A DNA stretch of 64,000 bases from Micromonospora endolithica (GTDB lineage Bacteria; Actinomycetota; Actinomycetes; Mycobacteriales; Micromonosporaceae), in the NCBI RefSeq assembly GCF_003626595.1, contig NZ_RBAK01000011.1:62001-126000 (forward strand). Direction: 5' to 3'. The notes under the pieces are model-generated. The model saw only the letters and a program-made list of their open reading frames with translations, was not told the DNA's origin and did no database searches. Below, one piece after another: positions 28,362 through 36,156 of this stretch. Each line of letters begins with the position of its first letter. The stretch's first letter is position 1. The translations under genes and the position numbers were made by a program.

Positions 28362-29009
28362 ATGAAGGATGTTCTCGACGAGCTGTCCGCGGCCCGCCGG
28401 AAGATGGGCACGGCGACTTTGCCCGCCGGTGAGGCCTACACGATGGAGCTGAGGCGTCGCTACAACGCGCACCTCGATGACGTGTGGGACGCCATCACCA
28501 ACACCGAGCGACTGAGTCGCTGGATGAAGCCGGTCACCGGCGACCTTCGCCTCGGCGGGACATTCGAGCTAGACGGCGGCGAGCATGGCGAGATCCTCCG
28601 GTGCGAGCCGCCGCGCTTGCTGCGGGTGTCCTGGATGTTCGGGCCCGGCGCGGACGAGTGGCCCGGCACAAGCGAGGTCGAGGTGCGACTGTCTCCCGGA
28701 TCAGCCGGAGACACCGAGTTCGAACTGGTCCACGCTGCCGCCGTCGGAGAACCTATGTTCCCCACCTACGGTCCCGGTGCCGGCGGTGTCGGCTGGGACC
28801 TGCATCTGCTAACCCTCGCCGGCTTCCTGGGCGACGGCGAGGTCCTTGACCACGAGGAGTTCAGGGCATCGCCCGCCGGCCGCGAGTTCAGCCGGCGTAG
28901 CGCCGCCGCCTGGGGCGAGGCCCACCTGGCCGGCGGCGGCGAACCGAGCCAGGTCGCGGCCGCGGTCGAGGCCACCACCGCGTTCTACCAGCCCGCCGGG
29001 GACGCGTGA
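28362..29009 (+). CDS. SRPBCC (AHSA1-like) domain protein
   Basis: A 215-residue protein. The START/AHSA1-like fold is recognised from MELRRRYNAHLDDVWDAITN then LSRWMKPVTGDLRLGGTFELD, the PPRLLRVSWMFG strand and the long C-terminal helix with GWDLHLLTLAGFL. ATG 28362 is preferred because GGAGC lies 7 bp upstream; ATG 28356 is too close to it. Such proteins bind hydrophobic ligands; with its ArsR partner it is a widespread but functionally obscure pair in actinobacteria. It was carried here as transposon cargo. Confidence 0.85.
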   Translation: MKDVLDELSAARRKMGTATLPAGEAYTMELRRRYNAHLDDVWDAITNTERLSRWMKPVTGDLRLGGTFELDGGEHGEILRCEPPRLLRVSWMFGPGADEWPGTSEVEVRLSPGSAGDTEFELVHAAAVGEPMFPTYGPGAGGVGWDLHLLTLAGFLGDGEVLDHEEFRASPAGREFSRRSAAAWGEAHLAGGGEPSQVAAAVEATTAFYQPAGDA

Positions 29010-29102
29010 TGAAGTAACGCCACCGCGGAGGTGACCGCACCGTCGGCGCGCAGCAGTCGCCGCCGAGCATGCGCGTCGGCCGCAGGGCTGGTCAGTCGGC
29101 CA

Positions 29103-29708
29103 CTATGACGCAGCGGCTGCTGCGGCGATGGCCGCACACTTGCGGCCCGGAAACTGCTGCCTAAGACGCTGAAGTTCGGTGAAACCGGCTTCTCTCAGGC
29201 GGGCGGAGAACTCGTCCACAGGCCAGCGGTATGCGGTGTGGACCTTGTGATCGAACGCGGCCACCCCGTCGTCGCTGTCGAAGAAGCCGATTACTAGCCT
29301 CCCGGAAGGGGTCAGCATCCGGCGGAACCGGGCTAGCACACCGTCCAGCTCCGGTGGCGGTATGTGAATGGTTGAATACCAGGAGAGGATGCCGGCCACC
29401 GAATGGGCGGGAAGGTCCAGGTCGGTCATCTCTCCGAGCTGGAACTCTGGCCCGGGAAAGTTGGTCTGGGCGTAGTCGATGAACTCGGGGACCAAGTCGA
29501 CGCCGGTCACGTCGGCGCCGAGCGAATGCAGGTAGGCGCTCCAATGGCCGGGGCCGCAACCGAGATCGAGCACCGTGCCGTCCAGGCCGACGAGGTGACC
29601 TCGGACGAGGGCCGCGTCGTCCGCGTGGGCCTGCCAGTCACCATCGAACAAGGCGATGTACTGCTCCGACATGTACGAGTAGGCGTCACGGACCGGTTGG
29701 CTTCTCAC
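29103..29708 (-). CDS. Class I SAM-dependent methyltransferase
   Basis: A 201-residue Rossmann-fold methyltransferase. Motif I is VLDLGCGPGHWSAYL (about 46-60), motif II ends in VTGVDLVPEFIDYA, and the post-motif segment DLDLPAHSVAGILSWYSTIH is followed by LTPSGRLVIGFFD. The acceptor specificity cannot be assigned (small-molecule type). GTG 29708 starts MRSQPVRDAYSYMSEQYIALF, the usual N-terminus of this subgroup. It is convergent with the SRPBCC gene and part of the transposon cargo. Confidence 0.85.
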   Translation of the reverse strand: MRSQPVRDAYSYMSEQYIALFDGDWQAHADDAALVRGHLVGLDGTVLDLGCGPGHWSAYLHSLGADVTGVDLVPEFIDYAQTNFPGPEFQLGEMTDLDLPAHSVAGILSWYSTIHIPPPELDGVLARFRRMLTPSGRLVIGFFDSDDGVAAFDHKVHTAYRWPVDEFSARLREAGFTELQRLRQQFPGRKCAAIAAAAAAS

Positions 29709-29832
29709 GGCGTCACTTTAAGAGTCAGTCCTCGATCCCACTCATCCCGCGAGCGTAGAACCGGCCCCTAACCCGCTCTGGGAGTAGCGAGACAGGCACA
29801 TACCGGGCAGTAGGCACTGCGGCGAGCGACCA

Positions 29833-29916
29833 GTCACCGTCCGGCAGCAGAGACGTCGCCGCCGATGCCGATCTCGTTGCCATCACCGTCGCGGAACACG
29901 TACTTCCCCCACCACC
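29833..29916 (-). pseudogene. Tiny VOC/glyoxalase C-terminal remnant
   Basis: The minus strand reads RWWGKYVFRDGDGNEIGIGG plus a short tail before TGA, and an in-frame TGA lies just upstream at 29919-29917. The RDxDGNEI phrase is the end of a glyoxalase-type domain. Only about 27 residues remain. Confidence 0.4.
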
Positions 29917-29951
29917 GTCACCGACGACGTCGTCACCTCACCAGCCCGTGG

Positions 29952-30845
29952 TTAGCGTCGTGCCGAGGTGGCCTCGATCAGCCGTAGCGGCCGGTAGCCG
30001 TCGGTGTCGAGCTGAGCGAGCTCGCCGTCGATGTCGACCGAGTGGGTGCCGTAGAAGTGCACGTTCTCATGGTGGGTCGGCCAGATGTGCGCCAGGACCT
30101 CGTCGTCGACGTCGCGGCCGCCTCTGCGCAGGGCGGCCACGCCCAACCCGTGGTATTCCGTGGACCAGCAGACGATCGCATTGGTGGCCACGGTCAGGCA
30201 CCACATCTGCTCGCTCTGCTGCTCGTGGTGCCGCCGTCGCAACGCGCCCTCGCCGGCGTACGCGAGGCAGCGGCGCAGGGCGTGCAGGTTCTCGCCCTTG
30301 TTCAGGCGCCGCCGGTAGGTCTCGTCGGCCAGGTATCGGGTGGCGTAGACCGTGCGGCGCAGCGTCCCGTACTCCTTGATCGCGCTGGTCAGCGCGTTCT
30401 GCTGCCGCTTCGAGGAGCACAACTTCCCGACCACCAGCGCCGCCGTGGCGTGCCCGCCCTGCACCGACGCGGCGACCCGCAGCAGGTCGTCCCACATGTC
30501 CGTGATCAGGTCCAGGTTCAGCCGCCGGGTCAGCAGCGCCCCGGCGCGCGGGTAGCGGTCCATAAAGTCAGCGCGGGGCCCGGTCCGGTACAGGGTGATC
30601 TTCCCGAGGTCGCGGATGCGCGGCGAGAGCTGTTTGCCGACCAGGTCGAACAGGGCGAAGTTCGCCAGGGTTGCGCCGTGGGTGTCGGTGGCGTGCTCGA
30701 ACACGGGCAGGTCGGTCTCATTGCCGAGCAGTCCGTCGAGCACGTAGTGCGACTCCGGCGCGGTCGCGACGATGACCTTAGTGTCGAAGGTCGAGTGCTG
30801 GTCCGAGACGTGGGTGTACGTGGGCTCAGGACAGAGCTTGATCAA
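29952..30845 (-). pseudogene. tnpA: Tn3-family transposase, C-terminal fragment
   Basis: The 297-residue frame starts with unrelated residues (MIKLCPEP) and joins the family at TYTHVSDQHSTFDTKVIVAT. It keeps the second catalytic Asp (HATDTHGAT) and the late Glu region (LNKGENLHALRRCLAYAGEG), and ends HENVHFYGTHSVDIDG. Intact TnpA is about 970-1000 residues; roughly 650 N-terminal residues, including the first catalytic Asp (SDGxRF region) and the repeat-binding domain, are absent. The break lies within about 10-40 bp of the right inverted repeat, so deletion or rearrangement at the element end removed them. It cannot catalyse transposition. Confidence 0.85.
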
Positions 30846-30854
30846 CCCTCAGTT

Positions 30855-30883
30855 CTTACCGTTGTTTTTGGTCTGGAAGCTAC
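30855..30883 (-). repeat. Right 29-bp terminal inverted repeat
   Basis: Begins CTTACCGTTG and ends GGTCTGGAAGCTAC. It matches the reverse complement of 26759-26787 at 28 of 29 positions; the single difference is at 30879. Confidence 0.85.
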
Positions 30884-30893
30884 AACCGCCGCG

Positions 30894-30913
30894 TATTCGA
30901 TCTGATGCGAATA
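30894..30913. repeat. Imperfect copy of the GCATC-N-GATGC palindrome
   Basis: TATTCGATCTGATGCGAATA is a palindrome except for one missing C in the left arm. Its core matches the repeats at 31062-31098. It lies just outside the transposon end and upstream of the recombinase trio. Confidence 0.55.
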
Positions 30914-31050
30914 CAAGACAGTCTGCGCGCGGCGTGCGGCCGAGGTCGGCGCTGCTGGTTACGCGAGTAGCCGTTTCGACGACTGTAGACCCTCCTGGAG
31001 GTAGCTCCCTGCCGCGAGGGTTCCGAATCCGACCATCCTGACCTGCATGT

Positions 31051-31098
31051 TTGACAAACGGCTCGCATCAGATGCGAAAATCTCGCATCTGATGCGAG
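31051..31098 (+). promoter_or_regulatory. TTGACA promoter covered by a perfect 16-bp inverted repeat
   Basis: TTGACA (31051-31056) is a perfect -35 box. The probable -10 region falls inside a perfect inverted repeat: CTCGCATCAGATGCGA (31062-31077), 5 bases, then its exact complement at 31083-31098. Each arm is itself nearly palindromic (CGCATC-N-GATGCG). The repeat ends 19 bp before the recombinase GTG. It could be an operator for the HTH protein, a recombinase core site, or both. Confidence 0.7.
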
Positions 31099-31117
31099 TG
31101 GTGGGAGGTTACTGTCG

Positions 31118-32239
31118 GTGGACGTGGAGCGCGCCGCGCCGGGCTCGGCGGCCCTGCAACTGGCTGACGGTGTCCGGCTGCTGCGACCGGACGAGCAGGT
31201 CTTCACCGCGATGCTCGACGGCTGGCGTAACCAGCAACTCGCGCGGAATCTGTCCTTCGGCACTGTGGAGAGCCGGCAGCGGTCGGTGCGAGCGTTCGCT
31301 GAGCATGCGCAGGCGCTGCCGTGGCGGTGGACTCCGCAGCTGGTTGACGAGTGGTGCACCGATCTGCGGGCCGTGCGTCGGGTGCGGCGCTCGACGCTGC
31401 GCGGCTACCAGGAGGCGGTCCGGCTGTTCTGCGCGTATCTGACCGACCCGGCCTACGGCTGGGTCGGCGAGTGCGAGAAGCGCTTCGGTACGCACCCGGT
31501 GCAGGTGGTCCACGAGTGGAACGCCGCGGTTCACGTTGCCGCGGCCGAGGGTGACCCGGCCAAGCGCGCGTTCACGCTCGACGAGATGCAGGCTCTGCTG
31601 GACTACGCCGACGAGCAGGTCACCCGGATCCGGGCGGCCGGGCGCAAGGGTTGGCTGCCGGCGTTCCGCGACGCGACCCTGTTTAAGGTCGCCTACGGGT
31701 ACGGGCTGCGGCGCAACGAGACCCGGATGCTCGACGTCGCGGACTTCGGCCGCAACCCGCACGCCGCTGAGTTCGGCGAGTACGGCGTGCTCTACGTGCG
31801 CCACGGCAAGGCGATGAAAGGCTCGCCGCCGAAACGGCGCAGCGTGCTGACCGTCTGGGCGTGGGTGCCGGAAATCCTCGCCGAGTGGATCGAGGAGATC
31901 CGGCCCCTGCTGGCTATCGAAGGCAACCCGGCGCTGTGGCCCTCGGAACGGGCACCTCGTGTCGGGCTGGCCCAGCTCAACGCGCGGCTGTCGGCCTACC
32001 GCGACGCCCTCGGCCTGGACGCTGGGCTGGACTTCCACTCCCTGCGCCGCTCCTACGTCACCCATCTGATCGAGGCCGGCTGGGATCCGTTGTTCGTGCA
32101 GCAGCAGGTCGGCCACGAACACGCTTCCACCACGGCGATCTACACCTGCGTGTCGTCGGACTTTCGCACCCGCACGCTGCGGCAGGCTCTCGACGCGACC
32201 ATGAAGGCGGCACTACGGCCGACACGGAGGGCCCGATGA
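31118..32239 (+). CDS. Tyrosine recombinase (first gene of recombinase trio)
   Basis: A 373-residue site-specific recombinase with the full catalytic set: R198 in GYGLRRNET, K231 in VRHGKAMKG, H307 and R310 in DFHSLRRSY, H333 in VGHEHAST and Y342 in IYTCV. The core-binding domain spans about 35-120. GTG 31118 has GGGAGG 9 bp upstream. The stop overlaps the next ATG (ATGA), so expression is coupled to the small HTH protein and the zinc-ribbon protein. It would cut and join DNA at repeat sites; the 16-bp inverted repeat just upstream is the best candidate site. Confidence 0.92.
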   Translation: MDVERAAPGSAALQLADGVRLLRPDEQVFTAMLDGWRNQQLARNLSFGTVESRQRSVRAFAEHAQALPWRWTPQLVDEWCTDLRAVRRVRRSTLRGYQEAVRLFCAYLTDPAYGWVGECEKRFGTHPVQVVHEWNAAVHVAAAEGDPAKRAFTLDEMQALLDYADEQVTRIRAAGRKGWLPAFRDATLFKVAYGYGLRRNETRMLDVADFGRNPHAAEFGEYGVLYVRHGKAMKGSPPKRRSVLTVWAWVPEILAEWIEEIRPLLAIEGNPALWPSERAPRVGLAQLNARLSAYRDALGLDAGLDFHSLRRSYVTHLIEAGWDPLFVQQQVGHEHASTTAIYTCVSSDFRTRTLRQALDATMKAALRPTRRAR

Positions 32240-32571
32240 GCATGCAACGCCAGGTCAGCTACCGGTGGCGACTGCGGGAGGTGATGGCCGCCCGGGGCGT
32301 GTTCACCGCCACCGAGCTCGTCCCGCTGCTGCACGAACGCGGCATCGACCTGTCCGCCTCCCAGGTCCACCGCCTGGTGACCGGCACCCCGGAGCGGCTG
32401 TCGCTGCCCGTCCTCGCGGCGCTATGCGACATCCTGGAGGCCACCCCCGCCGACCTGGTCGCCACGACGGCGGCCAACGTCGCACCGCGCAAGGCCGTCG
32501 CCGGCGACGCCCCAGCGCCGGTGGACCTCGCTACTGTCCGACCCAAGCGCGCCCGCGTGCGCCCCGACTAA
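32236..32571 (+). CDS. Small helix-turn-helix (XRE-like) protein
   Basis: A 111-residue protein. The N-terminal ~75 residues fold as an XRE-type HTH: VSYRWRLREVMAARGVFTAT, then ELVPLLHERGIDLSASQVHRL and the following SLPVLAALCDILEATPADLV. The tail is basic and disordered (RPKRARVRPD). It overlaps the first recombinase gene by 4 bp and its TAA shares a base with the next ATG (TAATG). In this genetic setting it probably represses the trio promoter through the inverted repeat, or acts as a recombination directionality factor. Which of the two is not decided by sequence. Confidence 0.85.
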   Translation: MSMQRQVSYRWRLREVMAARGVFTATELVPLLHERGIDLSASQVHRLVTGTPERLSLPVLAALCDILEATPADLVATTAANVAPRKAVAGDAPAPVDLATVRPKRARVRPD

Positions 32572-34046
32572 TGAGCCGGACCGACACCGCTGATCAGTAC
32601 GAACGCGACTGTGTCCGCTGCGGCCGACGCAGTTCCACCGTTCGGTGGCCTGACGGCCAGGTCTGCCGCACCTGCCAAGATCGGGCGTTGCGGACCCAGG
32701 GCCGCTGCCCCGGCTGCAGTTACGACCGGCTCCTGGCCGGACGGCGGGCCGAGGACCGGGCTCTGATCTGCACCAGCTGCGCCGGATTCTCCATCTCGTA
32801 TACCTGCGCCGAGTGCGGGCAAGAGGGCAAGCTGCACGCCGGTCGCCGCTGCACCCGCTGCACGTTCACCCGGCGGATCGCCGAACTCCTCGACGACGGC
32901 AACGGCCGCATCCGCCCTGAACTGGCGCCCCTGGCCGAGCTGCTGACCAGCATGGACAACCCGCTCACGGGGCTGGCCTGGGTCTCCTCCCGGCACGGCG
33001 TCCCCGCCCCGGCTGCGGACCTGCTGCGAGGTCTGGGCCGCGGCGACATCGAACTGAACCATGACGCGTTCCACCGCTTGCAACCATGGCGAGCTGCCGC
33101 CCACCTGCGGGAACTGCTCATGCAGTGCGGTGTCCTGCCCCCGATCGACAAGCAGATCCTGCTCTTCGAGAGATGGCTACTCGAGCACCTCGACACCATC
33201 ACCGACACCGAACAGCGCCGGCTGCTGCGCCAATACGCCACCTGGCATCAACTACCCTGGCTGCGCCGCCGCGCCGAACGCGGGCCGATGAGCCGCAGCA
33301 CCCGCGGCGAACTCGGACAGCAGATCCTGCGGGCTGGCGACTTCGTCGCCGGAGTCCAGAAGCAGGGGCTCACCCTCGCCCGACTCCGGCAGCACGACCT
33401 GGACCGCTGGATCGTCACCCATCCGCCGCGTCACCGGCAGCTCCTCAAACCGTTCCTGACCTGGGCCGCCCACGCCGGGCACATTCCACGGCTGCACACC
33501 GCCGCGCCCCGGCCCGGCCAGCAATCGCCGATCACACAGCACCGGCGCATCGGACTACTCCGCAAGCTGATCACCGACGACACCGGCGAGCTCCGCGCCC
33601 GCGTCGCTGCAATCCTGCTGCTGCTCTACGCCCAACCGCTCGGCCGCATCCTGGGCCTGACCATCGACGACATCGACACCACCGGCTCCGACGTCCTGCT
33701 CCGGTTGGGCGACCCGCCAACGCCGGTCCCCGAACCCGTCGCCGACCTGCTATTGGCGCTACGTGACCAGCGCACCAACATGCGCACCGCCACCAACCGC
33801 AACGCCCGCTGGCTGTTCCCCGGACGCCGCGCCGGTCAACCGTTGACTACCCGCACGATCGGCCCGCTCATCCGCGACCTCGGCGTCCCCACCATTCCCG
33901 GCCGCCTGGCCGCACTGCACCAACTCGTCCTCCAAGCCCCGGCACCGGTCATCGCCCAGGCCCTCGGCTTTCACTACACCACCACCCAGCGCCACCACGC
34001 CGCGGCCGGTGGAACCTGGAACCGCTACACCGGCCGAGACGGGTAA
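32571..34046 (+). CDS. Zinc-ribbon protein with degenerate tyrosine-recombinase fold (third gene of trio)
   Basis: A 491-residue protein. The first 100 residues carry six CxxC pairs (C14/17, C32/35, C46/49, C67/70, C79/82, C94/97), enough for three zinc ribbons. The rest resembles an integrase core: a SAM-like stretch around 255-310, LLLLYAQPLGRILGLTIDDI (one Arg in the usual place) and a C-terminal ALGFHYTTTQRHHA segment. The HxxR pair is replaced by LHQL, so a full R-H-R-Y set is absent. It is likely a DNA-binding partner of the first recombinase rather than a catalyst. ATG 32571 overlaps the HTH stop; the 3' end overlaps the convergent gene by 22 bp. Confidence 0.8.
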   Translation: MSRTDTADQYERDCVRCGRRSSTVRWPDGQVCRTCQDRALRTQGRCPGCSYDRLLAGRRAEDRALICTSCAGFSISYTCAECGQEGKLHAGRRCTRCTFTRRIAELLDDGNGRIRPELAPLAELLTSMDNPLTGLAWVSSRHGVPAPAADLLRGLGRGDIELNHDAFHRLQPWRAAAHLRELLMQCGVLPPIDKQILLFERWLLEHLDTITDTEQRRLLRQYATWHQLPWLRRRAERGPMSRSTRGELGQQILRAGDFVAGVQKQGLTLARLRQHDLDRWIVTHPPRHRQLLKPFLTWAAHAGHIPRLHTAAPRPGQQSPITQHRRIGLLRKLITDDTGELRARVAAILLLLYAQPLGRILGLTIDDIDTTGSDVLLRLGDPPTPVPEPVADLLLALRDQRTNMRTATNRNARWLFPGRRAGQPLTTRTIGPLIRDLGVPTIPGRLAALHQLVLQAPAPVIAQALGFHYTTTQRHHAAAGGTWNRYTGRDG

Positions 34047-34696
34047 CCGATCTCCGCGAGATCCTCCCCGAGATCGGCCACCACAAGATCGGGATTCAAG
34101 CGGCGAACCAGGTCGTCGGTCAGCGGGTGCAGAGCGAAGATCTCGCCGACCGCTTCCACATCGACGGCCGTCTCGTAGTAGTCCTCTGCGAAGCGCTGGT
34201 ACGCCACCGGGCTGCCTTCGACGAGAACCTGGAACAGCCTGTCAGCCCCATCGGGATCATCACCCGCGGGAAAGACCAGCTCCCCGGCATGCCACCGGTC
34301 ATCGCCCTGCTGCCGCCACAGGCACACCGTCGCTTCCAGCGTGCCGTCGAAGCTGAACGCCGGCTCAGCGACACAACCCGAGAAGACGTCCGGCACCGCG
34401 TCGACCAGCCCCGGCCACAGCTCATCGTCGTTGTTGGCAGGACTCATCGGCGACTCGTGGTCGAAGCCCCGGATGAACGCGCCAGCCGACGAGAACACGA
34501 TCGACCACGCGTCACCCGACCCGTTTCGCATCGACGCCATCTGCTCGCCCGGCGCCCACCGGGAATCGAACGAGTAGTACCGCGACTCCCACTCCGGACT
34601 CATGATCGCGTCCGACATCGCCAACGCTTGACACCGCTGGCGAAGCACCGCGATGTCTGGCAGGGCACTCGCTACGTCATGAACCGTCACCGGCAC
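34025..34696 (-). CDS. Conserved hypothetical protein of actinomycetes
   Basis: A 223-residue soluble acidic protein. The sequence MPVTVHDVASALPDIAVLRQ, then WESRYYSFDSRWAPGEQMAS and FAEDYYETAVDVEAVGEIFA recalls a conserved family of unknown function in Streptomyces and relatives. No catalytic motif is seen. ATG 34696 gives the expected start. The last codons overlap the end of the trio gene, as if the element had inserted right at the 3' end of this gene and supplied a new stop (RPV-stop). Confidence 0.75.
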   Translation of the reverse strand: MPVTVHDVASALPDIAVLRQRCQALAMSDAIMSPEWESRYYSFDSRWAPGEQMASMRNGSGDAWSIVFSSAGAFIRGFDHESPMSPANNDDELWPGLVDAVPDVFSGCVAEPAFSFDGTLEATVCLWRQQGDDRWHAGELVFPAGDDPDGADRLFQVLVEGSPVAYQRFAEDYYETAVDVEAVGEIFALHPLTDDLVRRLNPDLVVADLGEDLAEIGYPSRPV

Positions 34697-34844
34697 ATCT
34701 AACCTCGACGAGCCTCTCGCACTGCTCCGACCCCAGCAATCTCACCAAGAGTCACTCAGTCACGACCACCAGCCGGAAATACCAGACACTTTGATTACAC
34801 GACCCTGCCAGTCGGGCGGGCCGGTGGCGAGGCAGCCCGGACCC

Positions 34845-34940
34845 ATCGAGACCGGTGGCGACCTGGTCAAGGACTCACCCACCTACGCGGACGTCTATCA
34901 GGCGTCCATCAGCGGGAAGTCCGGCCCGCACAAGAAGTAA
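34845..34940 (+). pseudogene. ABC-transporter ATPase C-terminal remnant
   Basis: A short frame reads IETGGDLVKDSPTYADVYQA then SISGKSGPHKK and TAA. This is like the end of ABC exporter ATPases (ETGTHxELVxxSPTYAEIYxSQ). Nothing upstream continues the match. It is about 31 residues of a lost gene. Confidence 0.4.
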
Positions 34941-34970
34941 CAAGCGCCGAGCATGCCCACGGACCCGCCG

Positions 34971-35834
34971 TCAGCAGGAGTCCCACTGACCATCGAAGTC
35001 GCGGCAGATCTGGGCCGAGGCGATGTTGTGGCCGCCGCGTGCGGTGCCGCTGCTGGTGGTGGTACGACCGGCACCGGTGACGGTGAGGACGCAGCTCACG
35101 TGACCACCGCCCTGGAGTTGTGCGCTGATCCGGTAGTACCGCACCGAGGCACTGACACCGCCGCGTGCGTTGAACGGCAACCTCGTCGCCTGCAGACCGC
35201 TGCCGCTCGGCCCGTAGGTGATGTCGATCCCGGCGAGTGCCGAGCCGGCGCATCGATACGTGACGCCATCGGGCCGGGGTGCCGGTGCCGTAGCGATCGG
35301 CGCAGGCGTTGCTGGCCCGGGGTTCGTCGCCCCGGCTGCTGCCGGCGACGACGGCGACGGCGACGGCGATGTGTCCGCAATCCGTGCGGACGAACCCTCC
35401 GGCAGGAGGATCCCCTGTGCGACGGCGACGACCAGAACGGAGACGAAGAGGACACCGCCGATGACGACGATCCCGGCGAGGGTCGGCCCACCGGACGAAC
35501 GGGGGATCCGTGGCGGTGGCCGGCGGGCCGGTTCGGCGACGGCACCGCGGGCCGGGTCCGCGTCCCCGGCGGTCGCTGACGCTGGCATGGTCGGCGCCGC
35601 GGATTCCGGCACCACTGATGTCCGCTCCGGGGAGTCGTGCGGAGCGGGGCGGGTGGGCGGAGGCAGGGCCACCCACACGCTGCCGAGGGCGGCTGCGACA
35701 GCTACCGCGGCGGTGGCGAAGTCCGTTTCCTTGTCAGTCGGTAGGAACGGAACGAGCGGGGCGACAAGAGCGGCCAGCATGTACATCCCCATGGTCGACG
35801 CGGCGACCACCAGTGCACGAGCTGAACGAGACAT
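34971..35834 (-). CDS. Membrane protein with MmpS-like C-terminal domain
   Basis: A 287-residue protein. It has two N-terminal helices (about 7-27 and 38-58), a Pro/Ala-rich cytoplasmic linker, a third helix (about 116-140), a Pro/Ser-rich spacer and an external domain from about 190. The domain reads VTYRCAGSALAGIDITYGPS, ASVRYYRISAQLQGGGHVSC and ICRDFDGQWDSC. It resembles the MmpS/transport-accessory fold (ITY, YYxxSAQ, G-x-I-x-C) and has four Cys. Role unknown; no MmpL partner is adjacent. ATG 35834 is the first start and has GAAGGAGGG upstream. Confidence 0.72.
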   Translation of the reverse strand: MSRSARALVVAASTMGMYMLAALVAPLVPFLPTDKETDFATAAVAVAAALGSVWVALPPPTRPAPHDSPERTSVVPESAAPTMPASATAGDADPARGAVAEPARRPPPRIPRSSGGPTLAGIVVIGGVLFVSVLVVAVAQGILLPEGSSARIADTSPSPSPSSPAAAGATNPGPATPAPIATAPAPRPDGVTYRCAGSALAGIDITYGPSGSGLQATRLPFNARGGVSASVRYYRISAQLQGGGHVSCVLTVTGAGRTTTSSGTARGGHNIASAQICRDFDGQWDSC

Positions 35835-35940
35835 GCGGCGCGTACCCCTCCTTCGGGGAAATCCCCCGTAGTGCTGTCCGGCCGGGCGCCCGTCGACCGT
35901 TCACCCTCCCGCCACGACGCCATCAGATCATCCGGGGGCG

Positions 35941-36108
35941 CTACCGAAGGTGCGACGCGACGGCTTCGGCCACCTGTTCCGGCGGCAGGGAGGCGTCGAC
36001 GAACGTGGCGTCGGTCAGATCGGTGAAGGCCGCCAGTGCCCGGGCGACGTGGCGGTGTCGCCGGTGGCGGGCGTCGACGTCGAGATGGTCGGCGTCGACG
36101 CGGGCTGG
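35941..36108 (-). pseudogene. Kinase/AAA ATPase C-terminal remnant
   Basis: On the minus strand 55 residues end the frame: ARVDADHLDVDARHRRHRHV, ARALAAFTDLTDATFVDASL, then PEQVAEAVASHLR and TAG. An in-frame TGA closes it upstream at 36111-36109. The ending is like small P-loop kinases of the AAA_33/zeta type. The P-loop half is gone. Confidence 0.4.
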
Positions 36109-36156
36109 TCACCGCCGGACCGGATCGCCTGGCCCGGATCGGACGACCGCCGCGAC

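Larger units (their letters stand above)
26759..30883. mobile_element. 4.1-kb transposon-like element with Tn3-family transposase remnant
   Basis: Bounded by 29-bp inverted repeats, this unit contains a tyrosine recombinase (minus), an ArsR/SRPBCC pair (plus), a methyltransferase (minus) and an N-terminally truncated Tn3-family transposase (minus). The left end interrupts DUF1048. The 5-bp flanks (CGCCC left, AACCG right) do not match, so no target duplication is visible, consistent with an old or rearranged insertion. Some Tn3 relatives use a tyrosine recombinase (TnpI type) for resolution, which could be the role of the gene at 26889. With the transposase truncated the element is probably non-autonomous. 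Confidence 0.7.

Noticed and set aside
26754-30888. Target-site duplication of the 4.1-kb transposon
   Set aside because: The 5-bp flanks outside the 29-bp repeats are CGCCC and AACCG; trimming the repeat to 24 bp gives GTAGT and GCTAC. None match.
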